64,000 bases of DNA, from the NCBI RefSeq assembly GCF_001039355.2, contig NW_019775702.1, positions 776,697 through 840,696 on the forward strand, given 5' to 3'. Below, one piece after another: positions 60,401-64,000 of the stretch. This DNA is from Lingula anatina (lineage: Eukaryota > Brachiopoda > Lingulata > Lingulida > Lingulidae). Numbering within the stretch: the stretch's first letter is position 1; the number at the start of each line of letters is the position of its first letter. Under the pieces are notes generated by a model. That model ran no database searches. It was not told where the DNA came from and saw only the letters and a program-made list of their open reading frames with translations. The position numbers were made by a program, and so were the translations under genes.

Positions 60401-63202
60401 CACAAAGACAGCCTTGGTCTAAGTTCAAATTCAAAATATTTGGCAAATGATAGAAATTGCTCACAAAGGCTTAAGAGAAATTTGTTTTGGACAATTAAAT
60501 AAGTCTTTTGTCAATATGTCTTTTTTGCTAAATTTTTAGGTTATAAGCGTTTTTGTTACTTACAGTGGCCACCAACCTTAAATACAGCTCATATACTATT
60601 ACTGACTGTGATTAAAAAACTGTGTTATGATCATTTGCCCATTTTACAGATCATTAAAAAAGCCTCAATGGCTTGCAAATTTTCTAGGGCCTATGGTGTA
60701 TTGGTATGGGAAGTGTTAACACTGGGTCAACAGCCATACCCTGCCAGGACAAACCTGGAGGTACTGCAATTTGTACGTGGCGGAGGAAGGCTTGATCGCC
60801 CAGAAAACTGCCCTGATGAACTGTAAGCACAAATGGAAATGCATATTACATGCCTCATTATTCTAGTTTTTGCAGGGTTGTTAAGATTATTCTTTTTCCT
60901 CCGTGTATTCATATGTTACACAAGTGACATTTACCCAATATTCCACATAAGGCAATAGCACAAGCTTTAGTGTAGAACCATGTTGCTCCACAAGTGTCCA
61001 TTATCTCAAGTTACTTGCAAAATAAAGTTATTTATTCTGTCTTTTGAAAATAATTTATATGCCATGGATAGTTCTTTAATCTTTTACTGGACTTACAATT
61101 TTAATTTTATTTTTCTATATTAAAATATAGTTTTTTTTTAAAGCTTAATTTATAATTATAATAATAGTAAATAGATTTTGAAAAACTTTATTTGTGTAAA
61201 ATGCATTTGAATGGCTATTCTAAGTGGTATAATTGAAGTACATACTTTCCACTTCAGTCACGATTTGACATTGAAATGCTGGAGCTTTAATGCAAAAGAT
61301 AGGCCAACATTTCACCACATTGAAGAGAGGCTTATTCACTTCATGGAGCTATCTCAAGTCCCAGACAGTGCCTTCTCTGGCACAGTTAAAGTGAGGAGAC
61401 TCTCTGGAGGTAGGTATTTATGACAAATAAGTATTTTTTTACCAAAATGTAAATCCTCATGTCTGGTGTTTTAGTTTGCATTTTAGATTTCATGAGACCC
61501 TTGGCATGAAAACAGCAAACACTCAGGACCTTATAAGTAGAGGTGTGAGTAAGCATATGTACTGTGTGTAATTGTTTTCTCATGTTTCTCAGTGTATTTT
61601 TCAATTCTTTTACTTCCAATTCTACCTTCAATGGGTTATTTACATTCCTAGATGTTTTGGATGAAAGTGTGTTGAAAATGCCTTTACTAAACCTTTGGTC
61701 GGGTATCAAGTAATTGATATATGCTCCTTAGGTAATTTATGTGGATATTTGGCAAAGCAAAACAATTTACAAAAAATGTAAAGGCATTGACTGTTTAACT
61801 GTCTTGCTTATCTTAGTAGTTCTAGATCACTGTAGATGTGCATGATACCAGTATCTCATTACTAAGAACATATTTTTTGTCTACATAGTTGAAACTCCAC
61901 ATACCACAAATTGATATTTTTCGTGTGTTGAGGTTTAGTGTACCCCTGTATGTACAATGTTTTATATTTATTGAAAGTTTTGTAATTTATCTATAACTTT
62001 TAGTGCAGGTCAGAAGGGGCTATATATTGGATTTTGGCACATCCTATACTTTTGGCACTGGTATGAGGAACTAAATATTGGATTTTGGCACAAAAAATTA
62101 AGAACTTACCTGGCACATGCCTTTGGGGATATAGGCAGAGGTTTTCTGCAAAAGAAAATAGAATAATTTATAGAAAAAAATGTATTATTCCTTCAAGAGA
62201 GCTAGCAACATATGAAGTGAAGGTTTGGGAGATACCTACATTTTGAACTGCATGAGTTACTGATTTACCTCTGCAGTAATCTCAGTTACACACATATATG
62301 AAATAAAAATACAGAGTATTTTTGTTGCATAATGAAATGTTATGTTGCTGACTCTCACAGTAACCTAATTCTCTTAAAGCAACATGTAGCTGGGTATATA
62401 ATTACCTTGGAATGTGAGCTATCATACAGTTTCTATATATAACTGATGGATGTATATCCCATGGAATTTACTAAACAATACTGGAGAAATTACAAGCAGT
62501 GGAACATATTTTATGTGCTGCAGCATCATAAACATAAAATATTTTGGCATTTATCCATTAATGTACAATTTACCCATATGATAATCAGTTCTGGGGGTTA
62601 TCCAGGTTCCTCTGGGCTCAAATGTAGATTCTTCTCTTCATGCTCTTAAGATAGGGACTAAAATTTTATTCTCACTAAATAGTTTTATTTTCCCCCAAGC
62701 AGCTCACTTCCAAACTCCAGCTTCAAAATTCAACTGTCCCTCTCACTATCTGTACAATTTTAATAGCTCTTATTTAAATCTTCATATTACATAAAGAATT
62801 AATTGCCACCTTTTACTTTGAGTTCAGTGGGAGATTGGAATCAGATAAACTGTGGAACATTCTTATTTTGATAAAGTGATCTTAATTTGTCTCCTTTTCT
62901 TGTAGAATGGCCATTTATCACTACACCACGTTCTATCATTATTTGAAAGTACATCTAACACTAATATAACTTAGAAAATGTAGTTCATTGTTCATGGTAA
63001 ATTTTCAGCTGCATGTGACCATTATTTGTGCATTTGTTACCACTGTTAACCCATGTTGTCTACAGGCTGCTTTGATAACCCTGCTTTTGCTGTTGATGTG
63101 GAGAATAACAATAAATACCAACAACAGCAACAACTGCCAAATACCAGTCTGTCTGTGGAGTTACCTGCAGCAGAAAGTGGCTCAAGAAATAAAAGTAAGT
63201 AA
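15122..63202 (+). CDS. ROS1: ROS1/sevenless-type receptor tyrosine kinase (42 coding exons placed)
   Basis: A single-pass receptor tyrosine kinase of the ROS1/sevenless family. The placed exons join in consistent phase to a 2307-residue model (human ROS1 is 2347): signal peptide 1-22; five CX3C motifs about 30-100; FN3-1 and FN3-2 about 110-305; propeller 1 about 306-582; FN3-3 583-682; propeller 2 683-949; FN3-4 and FN3-5 950-1156; propeller 3 1157-1454; FN3-6 to FN3-9 1455-1860; membrane span about 1875-1897; kinase about 1968-2250. Catalytic elements seen: GSGAFG loop, VAVK lysine 2004, alpha-C Glu 2021, gatekeeper Leu 2050, HRD 2101-2103, DFG 2124-2126 and activation-loop YxxxYY at 2132/2136/2137. 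Three exons (35-37) occur twice. The 3' end is ambiguous: either stop at 63202 or the donor at 63195 leads to an exon outside the window. Confidence 0.96.
15917..16092 (+). mobile_element. non-LTR retrotransposon reverse-transcriptase C-terminal remnant
   Basis: In one frame the plus strand reads [20 protein letters not shown] then [13 protein letters not shown], the typical R-x-R-G-R-P-x-T-x-W-x-D-x-I-K and downstream A-x-D-R segment at the end of LINE polymerases. A TGA lies just before it. Short, isolated and decayed; the clade cannot be named. Confidence 0.6.
19765..20015. mobile_element. interspersed repeat with ACCTCYGCCAAGG inverted ends
   Basis: Left end GACCTCCGCCAAGG and right end CCTTGGCAGAGGT are inverted copies. 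Between them is a CAAACAGACAGACAGACAAA run and a text-like block (GAAAATATCATCAAAATTGG, TTTTGAGTTATGTTGATGAC) widespread in marine animal genomes to my knowledge. Non-coding. Confidence 0.6.
22020..22250. repeat. interspersed repeat, copy 1 (GATCGATC family)
   Basis: Shares GATCGATC, GGGTTTCTCACTAAATTGCT, GGCTTA, GCCTACTAAAG and GTTAATTACC, in the same order, with 30485-30680. Diverged non-coding copies of one element. Confidence 0.6.
24693..24749 (+). CDS. ROS1: ROS1 exon 2: second CX3C
   Basis: A 57-nt phase 0-0 exon ([19 protein letters not shown]) with acceptor ttttttccag and donor gtagtg. Its CNTSC and acidic context match the position of the N-terminal cysteine motifs of vertebrate ROS1. 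It follows a 9.5-kb intron. Confidence 0.82.
24750..31325. other. ROS1 intron 2
   Basis: A 6.6-kb intron with the second GATCGATC repeat (30485) and a short degenerate tandem stretch at about 26800-26900 (GCATAGTGAACCTTC-like words). The 118-codon ORF at 24959 has no recognisable domain. Nothing else recognised. Confidence 0.6.
30485..30690. repeat. interspersed repeat, copy 2 (GATCGATC family)
   Basis: Partner of 22020-22250. It begins and ends with TTAGATCGATCTA-type words (about 30500 and 30653-30687), so inverted ends are possible. Confidence 0.6.
31326..31391 (+). CDS. ROS1: ROS1 exon 3: third and fourth CX3C
   Basis: A 66-nt phase 0-0 exon reading [20 protein letters not shown] then AC. 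It resembles the human segment with CIQGC-HFW and CALKC. Flanked by ttttttcag and gtaagt. Confidence 0.9.
31658..31684 (+). CDS. ROS1: ROS1 exon 4: 27-nt microexon
   Basis: Nine codons (NSSGSNQNQ) between a strong atttcag acceptor and a gtaagt donor, phase 0-0. It keeps the frame whether included or skipped, and adds one N-glycosylation sequon when joined to the flanking Cys exons. Confidence 0.7.
31898..31958 (+). CDS. ROS1: ROS1 exon 5: fifth CX3C
   Basis: A 61-nt exon ([20 protein letters not shown]), phase 0 in and 1 out. CTRGC corresponds to human CEVGC just before the first FN3 domain. Confidence 0.85.
32083..32136. repeat. (CA)n microsatellite near exon 6 acceptor
   Basis: An interrupted CA/CGCA run ends 27 bp before the acceptor of exon 6; a related GT/CA-rich stretch lies at 32567-32624. 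Confidence 0.9.
32164..32381 (+). CDS. ROS1: ROS1 exon 6: FN3 domain 1, first part
   Basis: Phase 1 in, 0 out. Residues 109-181 contain [10 protein letters not shown] and NLRPYVQYK, the B-strand Trp and the F-strand Tyr of an FN3 fold. A CA repeat sits just upstream of the acceptor (32083-32136). Confidence 0.93.
32895..32976 (+). CDS. ROS1: ROS1 exon 7: FN3 domain 1, end
   Basis: Reads [20 protein letters not shown] and completes FN3-1 (G strand IQTLPFG). Phase 0 in, 1 out, donor gtatgt. Confidence 0.9.
33219..33509 (+). CDS. ROS1: ROS1 exon 8: FN3 domain 2
   Basis: A whole FN3 domain in one phase 1-1 exon (residues 209-305): [37 protein letters not shown], and [20 protein letters not shown]. 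It aligns well with the second FN3 of human ROS1 (VSWDPPQFPGGPILGY). Confidence 0.95.
33510..34997. other. ROS1 intron after FN3-2
   Basis: About 1.5 kb of AT-rich sequence; no element, RNA or coding signal recognised. Confidence 0.5.
34998..35120 (+). CDS. ROS1: ROS1 exon 9: start of beta-propeller 1
   Basis: Phase 1-1. [20 protein letters not shown] corresponds to human QWLFLSRKTSLRKRSL, the first propeller strand after FN3-2. Confidence 0.9.
35121..36127. other. ROS1 intron before the possible cassette exon
   Basis: About 1 kb, AT-rich; nothing recognised. Confidence 0.5.
36128..36175 (+). CDS. ROS1: possible ROS1 cassette exon (16 codons)
   Basis: A 48-nt open segment ([16 protein letters not shown]) lies between a tccttag acceptor and a gtaacg donor, phase 1-1, so inclusion or skipping keeps the frame. 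Human ROS1 has no matching residues here: exon 9 and the 40774 exon align across the join without it. It is left out of the 2307-residue model and could be spurious. Confidence 0.3.
36349..36700 (+). mobile_element. palindrome-headed repeat in ROS1 intron
   Basis: Hairpin head 36349-36374 followed by the GTCACC/GTCGCC run, GATAAGTGGAAGACAG and one or two units related to the 159-bp tandem repeat at the window's right end. Same strand as the other copies. Confidence 0.75.
36700..38720. repeat. nested degenerate tandem repeats in ROS1 intron
   Basis: Between 37122 and about 38000 there are three diverged units with a period of about 325 bp (recurring TTCAAG-GTG, CATGGGC, GTCATTATGCTGTT and GCACTGC-GCCA words). 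On both sides lie two related segments (about 36480-36960 and 38040-38710) sharing the 159-bp-family core and a downstream AATCTCAGAATGGAGCAAAT. The whole looks like expansion of one element. Confidence 0.65.
38816..38973. mobile_element. 158-bp MITE with CAGGGGC termini, ROS1 intron
   Basis: Diverged, inverted copy of the elements at 2798 and 8594, again exactly 158 bp. TTATTG directly precedes and follows it, a possible 6-bp target duplication. Confidence 0.7.
39700..40215 (+). repeat. second palindrome-headed tandem repeat family
   Basis: A hairpin (ATCCCTG, ACTTTT / AAAAAGT, CAGGGAT) near 39702-39732 is followed by three diverged units of about 150 bp, each with CTCCTCCYAGACCATTA, GGAAGTTAAAA, CATCAGGGATGTG and GGCTGTCCCTGGGTGG-type words. 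Short ORFs here (40064-40667) follow the repeat and are not considered genes. Confidence 0.6.
40774..40949 (+). CDS. ROS1: ROS1 exon 10: beta-propeller 1
   Basis: Phase 1 in, 0 out. Residues 347-405 include [14 protein letters not shown] and [17 protein letters not shown], matching human ISVDVHQQIVYFSE and SISIDWLYQRMYFI. Donor gtacgt. Confidence 0.93.
40950..42913. other. ROS1 intron after exon 10
   Basis: About 2 kb with the CT microsatellite. Two ORFs (41159-41344 minus, 42345-42596 plus) resemble no family I know and lack supporting context. Confidence 0.5.
42083..42132. repeat. (CT)n microsatellite
   Basis: Interrupted CTCT run in the intron before exon 11. Confidence 0.9.
42914..43014 (+). 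CDS. ROS1: ROS1 exon 11: beta-propeller 1
   Basis: Phase 0 in, 2 out. [17 protein letters not shown] and [15 protein letters not shown] match human VCVCDLENCSNIEE and IVADSYNGYVF. Confidence 0.92.
43369..43799 (+). CDS. ROS1: ROS1 exon 12: beta-propeller 1, end
   Basis: The longest extracellular exon (431 nt, residues 439-582). It opens with YLYWTQGG, a YWT blade motif, and carries further blades ([27 protein letters not shown]), then [10 protein letters not shown], the standard exit of a ROS1 propeller (human LHPLPG). Phase 2 in, 1 out. Confidence 0.94.
44076..44168 (+). CDS. ROS1: ROS1 exon 13: FN3 domain 3, first part
   Basis: Phase 1-1. [20 protein letters not shown] then [12 protein letters not shown] gives the A-B strands of an FN3 with its Trp. 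Confidence 0.9.
44524..44730 (+). CDS. ROS1: ROS1 exon 14: FN3 domain 3, end
   Basis: Phase 1-1. [20 protein letters not shown] and [20 protein letters not shown] complete FN3-3; human has MKYKVSVRASSPKRPGPWSE at the same place. Confidence 0.94.
44869..45232. mobile_element. MITE candidate with AGGAGGCTCTCTCATATTA ends
   Basis: Nineteen-base inverted ends bound 364 bp in the intron between exons 14 and 15, close to the exon 15 acceptor. No clear target duplication. Confidence 0.65.
45280..45396 (+). CDS. ROS1: ROS1 exon 15: start of beta-propeller 2
   Basis: Phase 1-1. Residues 683-721 ([20 protein letters not shown]) begin the second propeller; donor gttaga is weaker than most in this gene. 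Confidence 0.88.
45737..46165. mobile_element. MITE candidate with GGGCATACAAA ends
   Basis: Inverted GGGCATACAAAC-GAGG and CCTCTTTGTATGCCC bound about 430 bp, including a poly-C/poly-A run near 45855. Single copy in this window; boundaries approximate. Confidence 0.45.
46323..46492 (+). CDS. ROS1: ROS1 exon 16: beta-propeller 2
   Basis: Phase 1 in, 0 out. [20 protein letters not shown] is a YWTD-type blade, matching human ALAFEWLGHFLYWAGK. Confidence 0.94.
46663..47015 (+). CDS. ROS1: ROS1 exon 17: beta-propeller 2
   Basis: Residues 779-896, phase 0 in, 2 out. [20 protein letters not shown] and [20 protein letters not shown] are two clear blades, very close to human VVDSVGGYLYWTTLYSVE and ALTLDLSDGLLYWLVQD. 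Confidence 0.96.
47289..47449 (+). CDS. ROS1: ROS1 exon 18: beta-propeller 2, end
   Basis: Phase 2 in, 1 out. [20 protein letters not shown] is the last blade (human MYYSGRLFWINGFRIITT), leaving through [10 protein letters not shown]. Confidence 0.93.
47744..47931 (+). CDS. ROS1: ROS1 exon 19: FN3 domain 4, first part
   Basis: Phase 1 in, 0 out. [20 protein letters not shown] and [15 protein letters not shown] match human VIPDSVQESSFRIEGN and WGVVFYSVEF. Confidence 0.94.
48203..48332 (+). CDS. ROS1: ROS1 exon 20: FN3 domain 4, end
   Basis: Phase 0 in, 1 out. [20 protein letters not shown] matches human LEPYALFNLSVTPYTYWGKG. Confidence 0.95.
48579..48817 (+). CDS. ROS1: ROS1 exon 21: FN3 domain 5, first part
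   Basis: Phase 1 in, 0 out. [20 protein letters not shown] matches human VEFRWNKPKHENGVLTKFEI almost position by position. Confidence 0.95.
49151..49214 (+). CDS. ROS1: ROS1 exon 22: FN3 domain 5, end
   Basis: A 64-nt exon, phase 0 in, 1 out ([20 protein letters not shown]), matching human VRAFTSKGPGPYADVVKS. Donor gtaagt. Confidence 0.92.
49496..49698 (+). CDS. ROS1: ROS1 exon 23: start of beta-propeller 3
   Basis: Phase 1 in, 0 out. [20 protein letters not shown] and [19 protein letters not shown] give the first blades; human has INPFPHLITLLGNKIVFLD. Confidence 0.93.
49853..50058. mobile_element. MITE candidate with long imperfect inverted ends
   Basis: About 206 bp. The left arm (GGCCCCATTCACAACCAAAG, TTGATCAAATATGGCCAACT) is matched by the right arm's reverse complement over some 80 bases with mismatches. 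It sits in the intron before exon 24. Confidence 0.65.
50128..50336 (+). CDS. ROS1: ROS1 exon 24: beta-propeller 3
   Basis: Phase 0 in, 2 out. [20 protein letters not shown] is a strong YWTD blade (human VITIDWISRHLYFALKESQ). Confidence 0.95.
50616..50926 (+). CDS. ROS1: ROS1 exon 25: beta-propeller 3 with dibasic cleavage-type site
   Basis: Residues 1294-1397, phase 2 in, 1 out. It opens [20 protein letters not shown] (human SRLYWTEVSNFGYQM) and contains RRRKR at 1333-1337 just before DTNCNC; the human counterpart is NKR before NQCSC. The run fits the furin consensus R-X-K/R-R. Later come [20 protein letters not shown] and the paired Cys found in human ROS1 (GCQC). Confidence 0.95.
51182..51352 (+). 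CDS. ROS1: ROS1 exon 26: beta-propeller 3, end
   Basis: Phase 1-1. [20 protein letters not shown] then [10 protein letters not shown] is the last blade and exit; human has SLTVDGDLIYWI and SSVMQPFPD. Confidence 0.93.
51535..51716 (+). CDS. ROS1: ROS1 exon 27: FN3 domain 6, first part
   Basis: Phase 1 in, 0 out. [20 protein letters not shown] and [17 protein letters not shown] match human SLTIRLPLAKT and PTYLVYYAEVNDRKNSS. Confidence 0.93.
51994..52132 (+). CDS. ROS1: ROS1 exon 28: FN3 domain 6, end
   Basis: Phase 0 in, 1 out. [20 protein letters not shown] matches human IEDLQPFSTYMIQIAVKNYY. Confidence 0.95.
52409..52644 (+). CDS. ROS1: ROS1 exon 29: FN3 domain 7, first part
   Basis: Phase 1 in, 0 out. 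[20 protein letters not shown] matches human [28 protein letters not shown] is the F strand. Confidence 0.95.
52925..53372. mobile_element. foldback element with about 130-bp inverted repeats
   Basis: Left arm GGCAAAATTATTAACTCTAA ... ATCACATGACAGTCGGCA is mirrored on the right by TGCCGACTGTCATGTGAT ... TTAGAGTTAATAATTTTACC, leaving a short unique centre. It occupies most of the intron between exons 29 and 30. No coding capacity. Confidence 0.8.
53417..53593 (+). CDS. ROS1: ROS1 exon 30: end of FN3-7, start of FN3-8
   Basis: A 177-nt phase 0-0 exon. [20 protein letters not shown] matches human [39 protein letters not shown] starts the next domain. Confidence 0.94.
53645..53702. repeat. (TA)n microsatellite
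   Basis: About 58 bp of uninterrupted TA in the intron after exon 30. Confidence 0.95.
53951..54140 (+). CDS. ROS1: ROS1 exon 31: FN3 domain 8, end
   Basis: Phase 0 in, 1 out. [20 protein letters not shown] matches human ITNLQPYTSYNVRVVVVYKT. Confidence 0.94.
54374..54434. repeat. (ATT)n microsatellite abutting a splice acceptor
   Basis: About 20 ATT units end at the GCAG acceptor of ROS1 exon 32 (54438). The minus-strand poly-Ile ORF over it is meaningless. Confidence 0.95.
54438..54561 (+). CDS. ROS1: ROS1 exon 32: FN3 domain 9, first part
   Basis: Phase 1 in, 2 out. [20 protein letters not shown] and [14 protein letters not shown] match human VPNKPGIPKLLEGSKNSI and EDNGCRITYYILEI. The acceptor follows a long ATT repeat with no ordinary pyrimidine tract. 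Confidence 0.94.
55244..55413 (+). CDS. ROS1: ROS1 exon 33: FN3 domain 9, end
   Basis: Phase 2 in, 1 out. [20 protein letters not shown] matches human FQFRVVAANNLGFGEYSGIS. It is the last exon before the duplicated block. Confidence 0.95.
55780..55887 (+). CDS. ROS1: ROS1 exon 34: membrane span (copy 1)
   Basis: Phase 1-1. A short linker ([14 protein letters not shown]) is followed by [20 protein letters not shown], one 22-23 residue hydrophobic helix. The second copy at 57751-57858 is identical. The first bases TAG would be a stop if this exon followed a phase-0 exon. Confidence 0.93.
56064..56223 (+). CDS. ROS1: ROS1 exon 35: juxtamembrane (copy 1)
   Basis: Phase 1 in, 2 out. Basic [14 protein letters not shown] after the membrane helix, then [20 protein letters not shown], resembling human ELAELRGLAAGVGLANACY. 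Duplicated at 58036-58195. Confidence 0.93.
56371..56533 (+). CDS. ROS1: ROS1 exon 36: kinase glycine loop and VAVK (copy 1)
   Basis: Phase 2 in, 0 out. [20 protein letters not shown] then [15 protein letters not shown] and VAVK with the ATP-anchoring lysine as last codon; human is [16 protein letters not shown]. Differs from the copy at 58343-58505 by Ile versus Val in DEIAALP. Confidence 0.96.
56757..56846 (+). mobile_element. palindrome-headed repeat, head fragment (copy 1 side)
   Basis: Starts with an 11-bp stem hairpin TGTACAGACAC-AGAT-GTGTCTGTACA (shown by stem and loop), then a C/G-rich GTCACC/GTCGCC run; cut by the MITE at 56847. Confidence 0.75.
56847..57103. mobile_element. 257-bp hairpin MITE, copy 2 (nested)
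   Basis: Same length and ends as 2196-2452. It sits inside a palindrome-headed repeat, between its GCAC and CGTAAACACG segments, which are adjacent (apart from a few bases) at 36409 and 63325. Confidence 0.88.
57106..57106. other. single ambiguous base at ROS1 duplication boundary
   Basis: One N at the exact end of copy 1; as at 6505 it probably marks a contig join. Confidence 0.8.
57107..57567. other. unique segment preceding ROS1 duplicate copy 2
   Basis: About 460 bp with no match to the sequence upstream of copy 1 (55244-55597). It may be a haplotype-specific insertion or misjoined DNA. No ORF, TIR or known element was recognised in it. Confidence 0.6.
57751..57858 (+). CDS. ROS1: ROS1 exon 34, duplicate copy 2
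   Basis: Second, identical copy of the membrane-span exon. It lies on the side of the N continuous with the downstream kinase exons, so it is the copy physically linked to exon 37. Confidence 0.9.
58036..58195 (+). CDS. ROS1: ROS1 exon 35, duplicate copy 2
   Basis: Second copy of the juxtamembrane exon, same length, phases and translation as 56064-56223. Confidence 0.9.
58343..58505 (+). CDS. ROS1: ROS1 exon 36, duplicate copy 2
   Basis: Second copy of the glycine-loop exon with DEVAALP in place of DEIAALP. Such a single conservative change fits an allelic difference. Confidence 0.9.
58726..59127 (+). mobile_element. palindrome-headed repeat reaching the acceptor of ROS1 exon 37
   Basis: Head hairpin at 58726-58751, the MITE at 58810-59066, then CGTAAACACGATAAGTG and CAGTTTTACCTCTTG, which align to 36418-36460 and 63336-63372. 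The alignment runs to within about 20 bp of the exon's atttcag; other family members have tatttacag at the same place. Confidence 0.7.
58810..59066. mobile_element. 257-bp hairpin MITE, copy 3 (allelic to copy 2)
   Basis: Same insertion as 56847-57103 on the other haplotype. Flanks read TTTTA on the left and TTACCG on the right, fitting a 3-bp TTA target duplication. Confidence 0.88.
59128..59322 (+). CDS. ROS1: ROS1 exon 37: kinase alpha-C helix to hinge
   Basis: Phase 0-0. [20 protein letters not shown] holds the alpha-C glutamate (2021); [20 protein letters not shown] is the gatekeeper and hinge (human YIILELMEGGDLLTYLRKAR). The intron just upstream is transposon-derived. Confidence 0.96.
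59689..59786 (+). CDS. ROS1: ROS1 exon 38: kinase alpha-E to HR of HRD
   Basis: Phase 0 in, 2 out. [20 protein letters not shown] then VHR; human is LVDLCVDISKGCVYLERMHFIHR. The Arg codon of HRD is split by the intron. Confidence 0.95.
60101..60295 (+). CDS. ROS1: ROS1 exon 39: catalytic and activation loops
   Basis: Phase 2 in, 2 out. [35 protein letters not shown] and [20 protein letters not shown] are all present, with activation-loop tyrosines 2132, 2136 and 2137. The catalytic loop has HRDIAARN rather than the usual HRDLAARN, a conservative change. Confidence 0.97.
60688..60822 (+). CDS. ROS1: ROS1 exon 40: kinase C-lobe
   Basis: Phase 2 in, 2 out. [20 protein letters not shown] and [15 protein letters not shown] match human FGILIWEILTLGHQPYPAHS and GGRLEPPRNCPDDL. 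W-A-Y replaces the usual W-S-F after SDV. Confidence 0.96.
61258..61409 (+). CDS. ROS1: ROS1 exon 41: end of kinase domain
   Basis: Phase 2 in, 1 out. [20 protein letters not shown] contains the CW and RPTF of the last kinase helices (human MTQCWAQEPDQRPTFHRI). Confidence 0.95.
61410..63065. other. ROS1 intron before the last placed exon
   Basis: About 1.7 kb, AT-rich, with a short repeated phrase TATTGGATTTTGGCACA near 62025-62095. No exon could be placed in it. Confidence 0.5.
63066..63202 (+). CDS. ROS1: ROS1 exon 42: cytoplasmic tail, end uncertain
   Basis: Phase 1 in. The tail reads [20 protein letters not shown] then a Gln-rich and acidic stretch to NKSK and TAA at 63200-63202. The same bases form a perfect gtaagt donor at 63195, so translation may instead leave through a further exon right of the window. 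No AATAAA follows the stop within the next hundreds of bases. The human tail is longer and carries tyrosine docking sites that are not seen here. Confidence 0.75.
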
Positions 63203-63250
63203 AACGATGTAAGTGTGGTCACTGCTGTTAGTATAACTAATGTATTTTTA

Positions 63251-64000
63251 TGTACAGACACAGATGTGTCTGTACATATTGCCATCACCTGCGTCTGTCG
63301 TCGCCGATCATGTCGCCGTCGCCGTGCACTTTCAGCGTTAACACCATAAGTGGAAGACAGTTTTACTTTTTGGCTTTATATTTACAGAGCTGATGAATAT
63401 TCATAAAACACAGGTCAAGTTCGAAAATCAGCATGATTGGGCCATTATTGTAGAATTTATGCTGTTTTTTCACTTTTCAGCATATATGCAACACTGTTAA
63501 CACATTTCAAGGAAAACTGATAGGCCTGTTGTCATGAAACTCACAGGAGTAATCAATCTTACTAAAACGCAGATCAAGTTCGAAAATCGGCATGATCGGG
63601 CCACTATTTTAGTAGTTATGCTGTTTTTTCACTTTTCAGCATATATGCAACACTGTTAACACATTTCAAGGAAAACTGATAGGCCTGTTGTCATGAAACT
63701 CACAGGAGTAATCAATCTTACTAAAACGCAGATCAAGTTCGAAAATCGGCATGATCGGGCCACTATTTTAGTAGTTATGCTGTTTTTTCACTTTTCAGCA
63801 TATATGCAACACTGTTAACACATTTCAAGGAAAACTGATAGGCCTGTTGTCATGAAACTCACAGGAGTAATCAATCTTACTAAAACGCAGATCAAGTTCG
63901 AAAATCGGCATGATCGGGCCACTATTTTAGTAGTTATGCTGTTTTTTCACTTTTCAGCATATATGCAACACTGTTAACACATTTCAAGGAAAACTGATAG
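63251..64000 (+). repeat. palindrome-headed element with 159-bp tandem array, runs off window
   Basis: Hairpin head at 63251-63276, GTCACC/GTCGCC run, then a diverged first unit and near-identical units of 159 bp (starts at 63542, 63701 and 63860), continuing past the right edge. Each unit includes AAGTTCGAAAATCGGCATGA and TTATGCTGTTTTTTCACTTT. Confidence 0.85.

Noticed and set aside
63542-64000. CRISPR-like regular repeats
   Set aside because: The 159-bp units are tandem with no spacers and lie in an intron-bearing animal genome; this is a minisatellite in a mobile element.

Overview
The window is a 64-kb piece of an AT-rich animal genome: spliced genes with GT-AG introns, microsatellites, MITEs, non-LTR fragments and nested tandem repeats. 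It holds the divergently arranged (head-to-head) genes GOPC and ROS1. Both proteins were recognised by reading exon translations against family features known to me; no database search was possible. The organism is most likely an invertebrate bilaterian with high heterozygosity. The species cannot be fixed from the sequence.

Layout. Positions 1-12508 (minus strand) hold the first three recognised coding exons of GOPC, the Golgi PDZ/coiled-coil adaptor; its remaining exons (including PDZ) lie beyond the left edge. This part is present twice (213-6504 and 6506-12276), with a single N at the junction. The copies differ by SNPs, microsatellite lengths and two clean transposon insertions, so they look like the two haplotypes of one locus placed in tandem by the assembler. 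Positions 12509-15121 are the shared intergenic/promoter interval. It has a YY1-type element over the GOPC start codon and a CCAAT box plus palindromic CRE just upstream of the ROS1 start.

Positions 15122-63202 (plus strand) hold ROS1/sevenless-type receptor tyrosine kinase. I place 42 coding exons, plus one possible cassette exon, and they join in frame to a 2307-residue model: signal peptide, five CX3C motifs, nine fibronectin III domains interleaved with three YWTD-type beta-propellers, one membrane span, juxtamembrane segment, complete kinase domain and a short tail. The 5' exons are small and spread over about 30 kb of repeat-rich introns; the exons from 40.7 kb onward are dense. The membrane-span, juxtamembrane and glycine-loop exons are also present twice (55598-57105 and 57568-59068), again with an N at a copy boundary. 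A transcript containing both copies would meet a stop, so this too looks like a haplotype duplication.

The accessory content is mostly transposon-derived: a 257-bp near-perfect hairpin MITE (three copies), a 158-bp short-TIR element (three copies), a 450-bp foldback element, several other MITE candidates, a LINE reverse-transcriptase tail, and two families with a palindromic head followed by tandem units of about 150-160 bp, resembling Helentron-related/pearl-type elements. One of these lies immediately upstream of a ROS1 kinase exon and may have contributed to its splice acceptor. I found no CRISPR array, operon, rRNA gene or intact autonomous transposon.
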